This document shows, in pieces, positions 17,136-25,746 of a DNA stretch of 64,000 nucleotides (positions within the stretch are counted from its first letter, which is position 1; each line of letters starts with the position of its first letter). Source of the stretch: CAWJAP01 sp963834365 (GTDB taxonomy: Bacteria; Acidobacteriota; Vicinamibacteria; Vicinamibacterales; Vicinamibacteraceae). Made by a program: the position numbers and the translations under genes. The stretch lies in NCBI GenBank assembly GCA_963834365.1, contig CAWIBS010000040.1, positions 186,001 to 250,000 of the forward strand, given 5' to 3'. The notes under the pieces are model-generated. The model was not told the origin of the DNA and did not search any database. It was given only the letters and a program-made list of their open reading frames with translations.

Positions 17136-17193
17136 GCCGGACCTGAAGGTCCGGCCACCGCCCACACCGGTAGGGCGCGGCTTCAGCCGCGCC
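17136..17193. repeat. Two adjacent REP-like palindromes
   Basis: First palindrome 17136-17155: GCCGGACC, loop TGAA, GGTCCGGC. Second 17174-17193: GGCGCGGC, loop TTCA (or CTTC), then GCCGCGCC. Both lie behind the DUF2911 stop. The GGCTTCAGCC core is shared with the elements at 25375-25427 and 40701-40796, so these look like one family of short intergenic hairpins. Confidence 0.65.
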
Positions 17194-17255
17194 GCCTGAA
17201 TCCTGTACACGACCAGCGCCCGCGGCGATCGGCTGCCCGGTCACAAGCGGGAACC

Positions 17256-17292
17256 CTGGTCGCTGGTAGCTGGTCACTGGTAGCTGGTAACT
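17256..17292. repeat. Interspersed GGTAGCTGGT repeat
   Basis: Tandem CTGGTAGCTGGT units between the two palindromes and the end of the leftward ABM-like gene. It is the inverse orientation of the element at 2715-2790. It sits in the gap between two converging genes. Confidence 0.6.
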
Positions 17293-17293
17293 G

Positions 17294-17661
17294 CTTACCG
17301 TCCGTCGCGGACGGACCACGTCGGGCCGAAGCGCTCCGGCACGTCGAGCGCGTCAAAGACGCCGAGCGGCATGGTGCTCGGCGACCATGCTTGCGCGCCG
17401 GCTCTTCAGCGACTCGACCTCCCGGCTGAAGTTCGCGAGATGCTTTTCGTAGACGAACATCTCGCTCCAGTACTCGAGCAGCAGGTAGCGACCCGGCGTC
17501 GCCAGTTCCTTCAGAAACGAACTGCCGAGAAACGATCGGCTGCGGCGCGACAGCGCGGTCCATTCGCCGTCGGCGCCGTGCAGACGCTCGAAGTCGTCTT
17601 CGCGCCCCGGTTGCACGTCGAACTGCCACACCACCGCCAGCACGCGCCTGCCCTCCTCCAC
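17294..17661 (-). CDS. Antibiotic biosynthesis monooxygenase (ABM)-like protein (one frameshift)
   Basis: About 120 residues. The N-terminus reads MEEGRRVLAVVWQFDVQPGREDDFERLHG, then SRSFLGSSFLKELATPGRYLLLEYW and FVYEKHLANFSREVESL, the pattern of the dimeric alpha/beta ABM barrel. A frame change near 17370 continues as PLGVFDALDVPERFGPTW and a stop at 17294. Members are small heme-degrading, quinol or stress enzymes or have no known substrate; nothing here decides which. A minus-strand TATAAT at 17706-17711 lies about 45 bases upstream and may be its promoter. It converges with the DUF2911 gene. Confidence 0.65.
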
Positions 17662-17731
17662 CCTCGAGGCCGCGGCGGCCGTCCGCAGCCCGAAAATTGC
17701 GGCGGATTATAGCGCAGCCCTCCGCACTCTC

Positions 17732-17761
17732 TTGCGGCCTCGCGTCCCGCCTGCATATAGT
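17732..17761 (+). promoter_or_regulatory. Candidate promoter, almost leaderless
   Basis: TTGCGG at 17732-17737 and TATAGT at 17756-17761 are 18 bases apart. The last base of the -10 is eight bases before ATG 17769, so the transcript would begin at or one base before the start codon. The region is not coding on either strand. Confidence 0.4.
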
Positions 17762-17768
17762 GCCGCCG

Positions 17769-19522
17769 ATGCGGATGCGCACGCGGGCGGGGGTATGGCC
17801 GACCGCAGGCATGGTCGGCGCAGCCGCGCCACTGCTCGCCGCGGCTCATGGGCTGCCTGGGCGCGCCCGCCCGCGATCCGTGGACACCGGAGCCGCTCAC
17901 GCTGAAGATCGTCAACGCCCGGGTCTGGACCGGCGATCCCGCGCAGCCCTGGGCCGAGGCGCTCGCGCGTGCGCGGCGAGCCGATCGCGCAGGTCGGCGA
18001 CGGCGCGACGACGTCGAGGCGCTCGCCGGCCGACGCGCACCATCGACGCGCGCGGCGGCCTCGTCGTCCCCGGCTTCATCGACTCGCACGTGCACCTCCT
18101 CGAGGGCGGACAGCGTCTCGCCTCGGTGCAGCTGCGCGACGCCGCACGCGCGAGGCCTTCGTCGACGGCCATCGCGCGCGTTCGCGCGACAGCGCGCCGC
18201 CCGGCACATGGATCACCGGCGGCGACTGGGATCACGAGCGTGGGGCGGCGAGCTGCCGGCGCGGACTGGATCGACGCGGTGACGCCCGACCATCCGGTCT
18301 GGGTCAATCGCCTCGACGGCCACATGGCGCTCGCGAACACCGCCGCGCTGCAGCGCCGCCGGCATCGACGCGGGCAGACCGCTGACGTCGACGGCGGCAC
18401 GATCGTCCGCGATCGCGCCGGCGAACCGACCGGCGTCCTCAAGGACAACGCGATGCGCCTCGTCGATCGCGTACGTGCCGCCCCCGCGCCCGCAGGCAAT
18501 GCGATCGCGCGCTCGCCGCGGCGATGCGTACCTCGCCGAGCGCGGCGTCACCTCGGTCCATCACATGGGCACGTGGGACGACCTCGAAACGCTTCGACGC
18601 GCGCCGCGACGCGCGCGCACGCTTGCGCACCCGCATCTATGCGGCGGTGCCGCTCGCAACCTGGGAGCGGCTCTCCGAGGTGGTGACGACGCGGCGCTAC
18701 GGCGGCAGCGACGGCCGCGGCGACGACTGGCTGCGATCGGCGCGCTCAAGGGGTTCGTCGATGGCTCGCTGGGTTCGCACACGGCGGCGTTCCTCGAGCC
18801 GTACACCGACGCGCCCGAGCGACCGCGGTCTCCTCGTCAACTCCGCTCGACGACCTGCAGCGACTGGATCGCCGGCGCCGACGCCGCCGGCCTGCACGTC
18901 GTCGTCCACGCGATCGGCGACCGGGCGAACCACAGCTGCTGGACATCTATCGAGCGCGGCTGCTCGCGCACAACGGCCCGCGCGACCGGCGCTTCCGCAT
19001 CGAGCACGCGCAGCACCTCGCGCCGCGCGACATCGCCGCGCTTCGCCAGCCTCGGCGTCATCGCCAGCATGCAGCCGTATCACGCGATCGACGACGGCCG
19101 GTGGGCCGAGAGGGTGATCGGGCCGGAGCGCATCGAGACGACCTATGCCTTCCGCATCGCTGCTCGACGCGGGCGCGACGCTCGCCTTCGGCAGCGACTG
19201 GTTCGTGGCGCCGCCGACGCCGCTCGAGGGCATCTACGCCGCCGTGACGCGCCGGACGCTCGACGACCGCACCGGGCGGCTGGGTGCCCGAGCAGAAGAT
19301 CTACGGTCGAAGAGGCGCTGCGCGCCTACACGGTCGACGCCGCCTGCGCCGAATTCGACGAGCACGACAAGGGCACGGCTCACGCCGGGCCTCCTCGCCG
19401 ACGTCGTGGTGCTGGATCGCGACATCCTGACCGCGCCGGCAGATCAGGTGAAATACGCACGGGTCGATATGACCATGGTCGGCGGCCAGGTCGTCTTCGA
19501 ACGCGCGGAGGCTTTCCGCTGA
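17769..19522 (+). CDS. Amidohydrolase of the YtcJ-like (Amidohydro_3) type, heavily frameshifted
   Basis: Metal-dependent hydrolase, probably exported. The N-terminus has a signal-like segment ending in an AAAMGC-like lipobox when one base is repaired. The family can be followed through all three frames: LTLKIVNARVWTGDP, GGLVVPGFIDSHVHLLEGG (metal ligands HxH), RDSAPPGTWITGGDWDHE, DHPVWVNRLDGHMALANTAAL, RAGEPTGVLKDNAM, LKGFVDGSLGSHTAAFLEPY, GLHVVVHAIGDRAN, IARFASLGVIASMQPYHA, ATLAFGSDWFVAPPTPLEGIYAAV and PGLLADVVVLDRDIL. At least a dozen frame changes fall in 1.75 kb, far above the local rate. Either this segment was poorly covered or the gene is a pseudogene. The substrate is unknown. Confidence 0.75.
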
Positions 19523-19705
19523 ACGCGGGGTCGCCTGGGAGGCCCCTGCAGGCAGTCGCCAGCCCGACCGTTTGACAATCCTCCGGCCGAGGCTGAACAT
19601 GGAACACCTGCGCGCGGGCGAAAGTCACGCGGTCGCCGAGGCAACCCGCGGGCTCTCGTCATCACGGTCTGCTATGATCCGCCGCCCGATGCGGCCACCC
19701 CTCCC

Positions 19706-21929
19706 ATGAGCGAGCTGCAGCTGGAAGACCGCCCGGACGAAAACGTGACCCCGCCGACGCCTGCCGATCAGCAGCCCGCACGCGCTGAGCTGCGCCCGCG
19801 GCGTGGCCGGCCGAAGCGGCTGCCGCCCGAGCTCCCGACCGCCGACTGGCGGCGAGTCGACGCGGCGGACCTGTCGAATCCGGCGCTGTACATCAATCGC
19901 GAGGTCAGCTGGCTCGAGTTCAACCAGCGCGTCCTGGCGCAGGCCCAGGACCCGTTTCATCCGCTGCTCGAGCGGGTCAAGTTCCTCGGGATCGCCGCCA
20001 CCAACCTCGACGAGTTCTTCATGGTGCGCCTGGCGACGCTGCTGAAGAAATATCGCGCCGGGATCGAGGACCTCTCGCCCGACGGGCTCAATACCGAGCA
20101 GCAGCTCGCGACCATTCGTGCCCGCGCACACGCGATGATGCGCGAGAACTCGCGCTGCTGGAGCGAGTCGCTCCGGCCGCTGCTCGCCGCCGAGGGCATC
20201 CACTTTCTCGAAGTCGCCGACTTTACGCCGGCCGTCACCGACTATCTGGCGCGGTATTTCCGGACGGATATCTTTCCCGTCCTGACCCCGCTCGCCTTCG
20301 ACCCCGGGCATCCGTTCCCGTACATCTCGAACCTGAGCAAGAACCTCGCGGTCGTCGTCAGGCACAACGGACGCACCAAATTCGCCCGCGTCAAGGTGCC
20401 GGACATGCTCCCCCGCTTCATTGCGGTGCCCGAGGGCCTCGCGCCGAGAGCCGGGCTCAGTTTCGCGTTTCTCGAGGACGTCATCGAGCTCAACATCCAG
20501 GAGCTCTTCCCCGCCACCGAGGTGCGGGGGGCGCATCTGTTCCGCATCATCCGCGACACCGACATGGTGATCCAGGAAGACGAAGCGGACGATCTGCTCG
20601 AGACCGTCGATCGCGGCCTGAAGCAGTTGCGCTACGGCGCGCTGTCGCTGCTCGAAGTCGATCAGACGATGCCGCGCCGGGTCCTGAGCATCCTGGTCGA
20701 GAACTTCGAGGTTGACGAGGACGTCGTCGTGCGCACGACGGATCGGATGGGCCTGGGCGACTGGCGGGCGCTGACCCGGATACACCGCCCGCAGCTCAAG
20801 GATCCCCCGTTCTCACCGCGGACGCTGTTTCCGTCGAACGATCTCGAGGCCATCTTCGATCAGATTCGCTATCAGGACTACGTGGTCCACCACCCGTTCG
20901 ACTCCTTCACGTCGGTCGAGTCGTTCCTGAAAGCGGCCATTCGCGATCCGCAGGTGGTCGCGATCAAGATGACGTTATACCGGATTGGCCAGAACTCGCC
21001 GCTGGTCGATCTGCTGATCGAGGCGGCCGAAGAGGGCAAGCAGGTCGCCGTGCTGGTGGAACTGAAGGCCCGGTTCGACGAGCGCAACAACATCGCCTGG
21101 GCCAACCGGCTGGAATCTGCCGGCATCCACGTCGTCTACGGAGTGGTCAATCTCAAGACGCACTGCAAACTGTGTCTCGTGGTCCGCAAGGAGGCCGACG
21201 GGATCCGGCGCTACGCGCACATCGGCACCGGCAACTACAACCCCGTCACCTCGCAGATTTACACCGACCTCGGGCTGTTCACGTCCGACGAGCAGATTGT
21301 GGACGACGTGACCCAGGTCTTCAACTTCCTGACCGGTTATTCGCACCGGAAGTCCTACGCCGAACTGCTCGTCGCGCCCGTCGCGCTCCGGTCCGGGGTC
21401 AAGACGCTCATCGAACGGGAGGCCGAGCACGCGAAGGCCGGACGTCCGGCGCACATCGTCATCAAGAACAACGCGGTGGCGGATCCCGGGATGATCAAGG
21501 TGCTCTACCGCGCCTCGCAGATGGGCGTCCCAATCGATCTGATCGTGCGGGGCGTGTGCTGTCTGCGCCCGGGGATCCCAGGGATCAGCGACAACATCCG
21601 CGTCCGATCGATCGTCGGCCGCTTCCTCGAGCACTCGCGCGTGTACTTCTTCCAGAACGGTGGCGCCCCCGAGCTCTACATCGGCAGTGGCGATCTCATG
21701 GAGCGCAATCTCGACCGGCGCGTCGAGGTGCTGTGTCCGATTCGCGACGTCGAGGTCCGGACGCACCTCCGCGAGGTCGTCCTCGAAGCGCTGCTCACCG
21801 ACACGCACCGGAGCCTGGGAGCTGCAGACCGACGGCAGCTACGTCCGGGCGCTGCCCCCGCCGGGGAACGCTCCGCTCAACGCCCAGCAAGCCCTGCTCG
21901 ACTACTACACCCGCCAGTCATCGGAGTAG
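19706..21929 (+). CDS. ppk1: Polyphosphate kinase 1 (one frameshift near the end)
   Basis: Makes inorganic polyphosphate from ATP at the membrane. The ATG at 19706 starts a 60-residue Pro/Arg-rich leader, then the N domain LYINREVSWLEFNQRVLAQA and ATNLDEFFMVRLATLLKKY. Catalytic-domain marks are DPGHPFPYISNLSKNLAVVV, LKTHCKLCLVVRKEADG (the phosphorylated histidine of the family), IGTGNYNPVTSQIYTDLGLFT, and GDLMERNLDRRVEVLCPI. The last 35 residues continue in another frame from about 21820 (WELQTDGSYVRALPPPGNAP) to a stop at 21929. About 740 residues, normal for PPK1. A possible TATGAT -10 is at 19673-19678. No ppx neighbour. Confidence 0.93.
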
Positions 21930-22307
21930 TGGGGACTTCGGGGACAGGCCTCGATGACAACCGTGGTTGCTCTTGGGGAGAGCTCGCCGTCTCGGCCGAG
22001 GAGACGGCTGGGCGGTCAGTGGACGATGGACAGGCTGGACTTCTTCGAAGCCCAGGACTTCGAAGCGTTCGCGTGTGTCCTCGGCGTCGGCGAGCATGTC
22101 GGTGAGGGAATGGTGCACCCGCGACCGGAGGAAGCGATAGTTGAGCAGCAGCCGCAGTTCGTAGCCGTGCGGATGCGGGCCGACGTTGACCGTGACGACC
22201 CCCTCGGTTTCGTGCGTGAGCGTCCAGAGCGTCCCCGGCCCGACCTCGAAAGAGGCGCTCGCAATGGCATCGAACAGGTCGTCGGTACGGCGCATGGCGA
22301 CGTTCAC
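21918..22307 (-). CDS. Hypothetical protein, 129 residues
   Basis: The frame begins with a GTG at 22307, or ATG at 22295. The core is MRRTDDLFDAIASASFEVG, TLWTLTHETEGVVTVNVGPH, HGYELRLLLNYRFLRSRVHH and DTRERFEVLGFEEV, a well-formed alpha/beta pattern of about 90 residues. The last 35 residues are Arg/Pro-rich and may come from an indel near 22030. The end overlaps ppk1 by 12 bases on the opposite strand. I do not recognise the family. Neither start has a clear ribosome site. Confidence 0.5.
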   Translation of the reverse strand: MNVAMRRTDDLFDAIASASFEVGPGTLWTLTHETEGVVTVNVGPHPHGYELRLLLNYRFLRSRVHHSLTDMLADAEDTRERFEVLGFEEVQPVHRPLTAQPSPRPRRRALPKSNHGCHRGLSPKSPLLR

Positions 22308-22510
22308 GTGATGTGCAGCGATAAGCGTGCCAAGGCACGCCGACGCACAGCGGCCGTGATTTTTCGAGCGCTTTCGCGACAGCCGCGAGACGACGGGCCC
22401 GTACTTCTCTGCGCGGGGGCGGACTTAATGCGACCTCGTGCCGATCGGCAATTGGTCGATAGCGCCGGCGGTTGGTCGCGGACGCGGCCAACGATGGAAA
22501 CGACAGATTG

Positions 22511-22906
22511 CTAGCGCGGGGTGTCGAGCCGACGAGGCTTGGCCTTGGAGGGCGGGGACGGCGCGGGCTGTGCCGGGCCGCTCTGCACGCCCAGGACACG
22601 AACGAAGACCTCGGGCGCGCCCGCCGTGCAGGAGGCCTGGTTGCACGCGCGCACGACGAGCCGGTGTTCGCCTTCGGTCATCGCCGGCACCGACATGCGC
22701 CAGGTGGCGCCCCCCTCGGAGACGCGCTGTGCGGCGCCGTGCTCGCAGCGGCCGTCGACACAGACGTCGAAATGCGTGACGTTCGAACCGTCGTGCTCCC
22801 ACCGCAATTCGAACGGCCACGCACTCTGACCGACGCCGACCCCTTCGACGCACACGACCAGCGCCGCGACGAGGGCAATCCCGAACCTTCTGCGCTTCAT
22901 CCTCAT
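22511..22906 (-). CDS. Small exported protein, fibronectin III-like
   Basis: 131 residues from ATG 22906. The signal peptide is MRMKRRRFGIALVAALVVCV. The mature part has FELRWEHDGSNVTHFDVCVD, CEHGAAQRVSEGG, GEHRLVVRACNQASCTAG and a Pro/Lys tail. The Trp, Tyr/Phe and C-C spacing is like a single fibronectin type III fold with two likely disulphides. It is probably periplasmic or on the surface. Function is unknown. Nothing links it to its neighbours. Confidence 0.65.
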   Translation of the reverse strand: MRMKRRRFGIALVAALVVCVEGVGVGQSAWPFELRWEHDGSNVTHFDVCVDGRCEHGAAQRVSEGGATWRMSVPAMTEGEHRLVVRACNQASCTAGAPEVFVRVLGVQSGPAQPAPSPPSKAKPRRLDTPR

Positions 22907-22997
22907 CGAGACTAGCATGATCGGTACCGCAGCGCGCCTGGCCCCTCGTTGACAACAACGCCGGAACCAGCCGTTGCGAACCCTCCCCTGGCGGGCG

Positions 22998-24204
22998 TCA
23001 ACTGGTGGGCTTGTCAGGCAGCGGAGCGGTGGCGAAGAACTCGTCCCTGAACCGCGCCGCGTAGTCGGACAGGAGTTCCGCGACCCGCTCCTCACGATCC
23101 GAGGCCACGATGAGGCCGACGTGGTAAGGCTTGTTCACCCGGAACACAATCTCGGGATCCGCATAGGCCGACGTGTCGGGCTCGCGCTGTCGCGCCAGGG
23201 ACAGCACCAGGCCCGCGGCACGATCCGCATGTGCCGGCACCTCGTAGGTGCCGTCCTCGCCGGCAATCTCGATGTCGGCCCATTCGCGCCACAGGTTCAG
23301 ACCCGTGGCCGCCTCGACGACCTCCACGATGTGGGCGCCGCCGACACGGGCCGCGGTCTCGAGGAAGAACCACCGCCCATCGTCGCGGCTGCGGATGAAC
23401 TCGGTGTGCGTCACGCCCCGGACCAGCCCGAGCGCCATCGTCACCTCACGATTGAGGGCGAGCAGGTCCGCCTGCTCGGCCGACGCCCGCGGAAGCGTCT
23501 GCGTGACGAAGATGCCACCCTGATGCGCGACATCCATCGGCGGCTGGCCATAGCGATGCACGGCGGCGAACGGGACGTCCCGCTGCCAGACGCACGCGTC
23601 CACGTGGTACACGTCCCCTGCGACGTACCGCTCCAGCAGATGGAACGACTGCCGGTCACCCAGCTCGTCGATCGCGCGCCACACCTCGTCGGCGTGCGTG
23701 CAGCTTGCGGATGCCGACCGCCGAGGCTTGCGCGCGGGGCTTGAGCACCCAGGGCGCCGGCACGCGCTCCAGGAACTCGTGGATGCGGGCATGGTTGAGG
23801 ACGTGGACGAACTCGGGGACGAGAACCCCGACGTTCCGCGCGCGGACGCGCATCGCGAGCTTGTCGCGGAAATACCGCGCGGTCGTCTCGCCCATGCCGG
23901 GAACGCGCAGATGCTCGCGCAGCAGGGCCGCGGTCTCGACGTCGAAGTCGTCGAGGGCGACGATGCGATCGAGGGATTCGGTGCGGGCCAGGTAGCTGAC
24001 GCCCTTGACGAAGTCGTCGGGGGACGCGCCCTCGCGCATGTAGAAGACGTCGTCGATGGCCTCGCGCGGCCAGTCGGCCCCGGCCAGCGTATCGAGCGTG
24101 AGCAGCAGGACGCGGCAGCCCCGCGCCCGGCAGGCGCGCAGGAAATCGGCGCCCTTCTCGTAGGTGGCGATGCAGAGCATCGTCGGGGCGCGAGACACGG
24201 ACAC
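22998..24204 (-). CDS. ATP-grasp domain protein (one frameshift)
   Basis: Carboxylate-amine/thiol ligase-type fold. GTG 24204 is chosen because AAGGAG lies seven bases upstream; an ATG at 24180 is the alternative. Early part: TMLCIATYEKGADFLRACRA, VLLLTLDTLAGADWPREAID, RIVALDDFDVETAALLREHL and VPAPWVLKPRAQASAVGIRKL. The frame changes near 23700 and continues ADEVWRAIDELGDRQSFHLLE, HVDACVWQRDVPFAAVHRYG and FFLETAARVGGAHIVEVVEAA, the conserved ATP-grasp end. About 400 residues. This group is often found near biosynthetic genes, but the substrate cannot be told. It is transcribed away from the MarR/VOC gene. Confidence 0.8.
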
Positions 24205-24336
24205 GCAACCACTCCTTCGCGGGCAGGCGGGCGGGACGCGGTCACCCGCGGACCGGAGTCGATGACGATTTCCCAGATCGGCGCGCCGCGTCAAGGGCCG
24301 ATGGCAGGGGTTGCGTCTGCGGGCACCCGGGTTTAT

Positions 24337-24353
24337 AGTTAGCGTTGCTAACT
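24337..24353. promoter_or_regulatory. Perfect palindrome, probable MarR-type operator
   Basis: AGTTAGC-GTT-GCTAACT is a 7+3+7 perfect dyad. It lies 71 bases before ATG 24424 of a MarR-family repressor and 133 bases before the start of the divergent ATP-grasp gene. GTTAGC-type dyads of this size are usual MarR-family sites, so autoregulation, and perhaps control of the ATP-grasp gene, is likely. A TTTATAGTT just to the left could be a -10 element overlapped by the site. Confidence 0.6.
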
Positions 24354-24423
24354 GATAGCCTGTCTAACGACTGGTCGGACCCCGGACCCGGGATTGGACT
24401 GATCGTCGCCAGGCGTGCACGCC

Positions 24424-25326
24424 ATGCCACGCCGCCCGCTGCCGAAGGGCCTCGCGCCGACCCGCCTGGTGAACCTGGCCAACGACCTCAACTCGTCGGC
24501 GATTCACCTGCTGCGGCGCATCAGCCAGGAGGATTCGGCCGACGGGATTACCGCCGCGCGGGCCTCGGCGTTGTCGGTGCTGGTCTACGGCGGCGCGTCC
24601 ACGCTCGGGGAGCTCGCCCGTCGCGAGGGCGTCGCCACGCCGACCATGTCGAGGCTGATCGCGGCGATGGTGAACGAGGGGCTGGTGTCGCGCCAGGCCG
24701 TGCCCGGCAACCGCCGTACGGTCGCCCTGGCAGCCACTCCCCGCGGGCGGGAGCTCACCGAACGCGGACGGGCGCGGCGCATCGCGCGCCTCGCCTCCGA
24801 GCTCGCCGGGCTGCGCCCGGACGAGATTGCCGCCCTCGAACGCGCGATCGCCACGCTCGCGCATCTGGCCACCGTCCTGCCACCCGCAGCCGCGAGCCAG
24901 CCGGCGCTCCGCTCGCCTGGCCCGCACCTCCAAGGAGTCACCGACATGAACGACGATCCCACCGCACTGGGCAGCATCGGGCAGATCTCGATCCGCATCA
25001 CCGATGTGGACCGCGCCATCGCCTTCTATCGCGATGCGCTCGGGCTGACGTTCCTGTTCCGCTTTCCGGGAATGGCGTTCTTCGATTGCGGCGGCGTCCG
25101 CCTGTATCTCACGAACCCCGAGAAGCCGGAGTTCGCCGGCACGTCGATCATCTATTTCCGTGTCGGGGCGATCGCCGACGCGCACCGCGCCCTCGAGGCG
25201 CGGGGAGTGCCTTTCACGCATCCCCCGCAACGCGTGCACGCCGATGCCAGGCACGAACTGTGGCTGGCGGCGTTCACCGATCCCGACGGCAATCAACTGG
25301 CCCTGATGAGTGAGGTTCCCGTTTGA
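24424..25326 (+). CDS. MarR-family regulator joined in frame to a VOC (glyoxalase-like) domain
   Basis: An open frame of 300 residues from ATG 24424 (GTG 24415 is possible). Residues 1-150 are a MarR winged helix: SSAIHLLRRISQEDSADGIT, GGASTLGELARREGVATPTMSRLIAAMVNEGLVSRQ and RRTVALAATPRGRELTERGR. From about residue 175 a VOC domain follows: QISIRITDVDRAIAFYRDALGL, AFFDCGGVRLYLTNPE and LAAFTDPDGNQLALMSEV. A good ribosome site (AAGGAG) and ATG at 24946 lie exactly at the join, and the neighbouring frame has a TGA overlapping that ATG. So this may be two translationally coupled genes fused by an indel. The VOC enzyme could act on the ligand of the repressor. Confidence 0.85.
   Translation: MPRRPLPKGLAPTRLVNLANDLNSSAIHLLRRISQEDSADGITAARASALSVLVYGGASTLGELARREGVATPTMSRLIAAMVNEGLVSRQAVPGNRRTVALAATPRGRELTERGRARRIARLASELAGLRPDEIAALERAIATLAHLATVLPPAAASQPALRSPGPHLQGVTDMNDDPTALGSIGQISIRITDVDRAIAFYRDALGLTFLFRFPGMAFFDCGGVRLYLTNPEKPEFAGTSIIYFRVGAIADAHRALEARGVPFTHPPQRVHADARHELWLAAFTDPDGNQLALMSEVPV
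24932..24937 (+). promoter_or_regulatory. Internal ribosome binding site at the MarR/VOC join
   Basis: AAGGAG eight bases before ATG 24946 inside the open frame. It suggests that the VOC domain is, or was, translated as a protein of its own of about 126 residues. Confidence 0.5.
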
Positions 25327-25746
25327 GCTGTGGGTGAGCATCCGCCCTCAAGCCCAGAGCTCAGTGATGTTGCCGTAGTGTCCGGCTTCAGCCGGACCCG
25401 GGAGTCCGCCTAAAGGCGGACACTACGACCATCAACGCAAGTGAGTTCGAGGCTGGTCGTCCGTGCGGCGGTCGCACCGCGTTCAGGGGCAACTTTCTTC
25501 TCGCAGCACTCGTCGGAGTGTGTGTCTCAGCCTCGACGCTGGCAACGGTGTTACGTGTCGGCGCACGAGGCGCAGCTGGCTGCCGCGTCCGGAACGCTGG
25601 CATCCGGCCTGGATTTCCCTGGGCGCGAATGGCCATTGCCGGTGCGATGATCCTGGGCGGTGTCCTGCTCTCCCTCGCCTGGTGCCCGCGCTGCGCGGCA
25701 GCCACGAAAGGGTGCGACGCCGGCGACGTTTGACCCGAGCCATGTC
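25327..25746. other. Intergenic stretch of 420 bases with one repeat
   Basis: It holds the palindromic repeat at 25375-25427. A short hydrophobic open frame (25631-25733, MAIAGAMILGGVLLSLAW and two cysteines) is the only gene-like piece and is probably a remnant or chance. No promoter could be assigned with confidence to the permease that follows. Confidence 0.45.
25375..25427. repeat. REP-like double hairpin, GTAGTGTCCG family
   Basis: The unit begins GTAGTGTCCG and ends with its exact inverse CGGACACTAC. Inside are two smaller hairpins, one with core GGCTTCAGCC and one with core CCGCCTAAAGGCGG. The same unit in a variant form occurs at 40701-40754. Confidence 0.7.
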
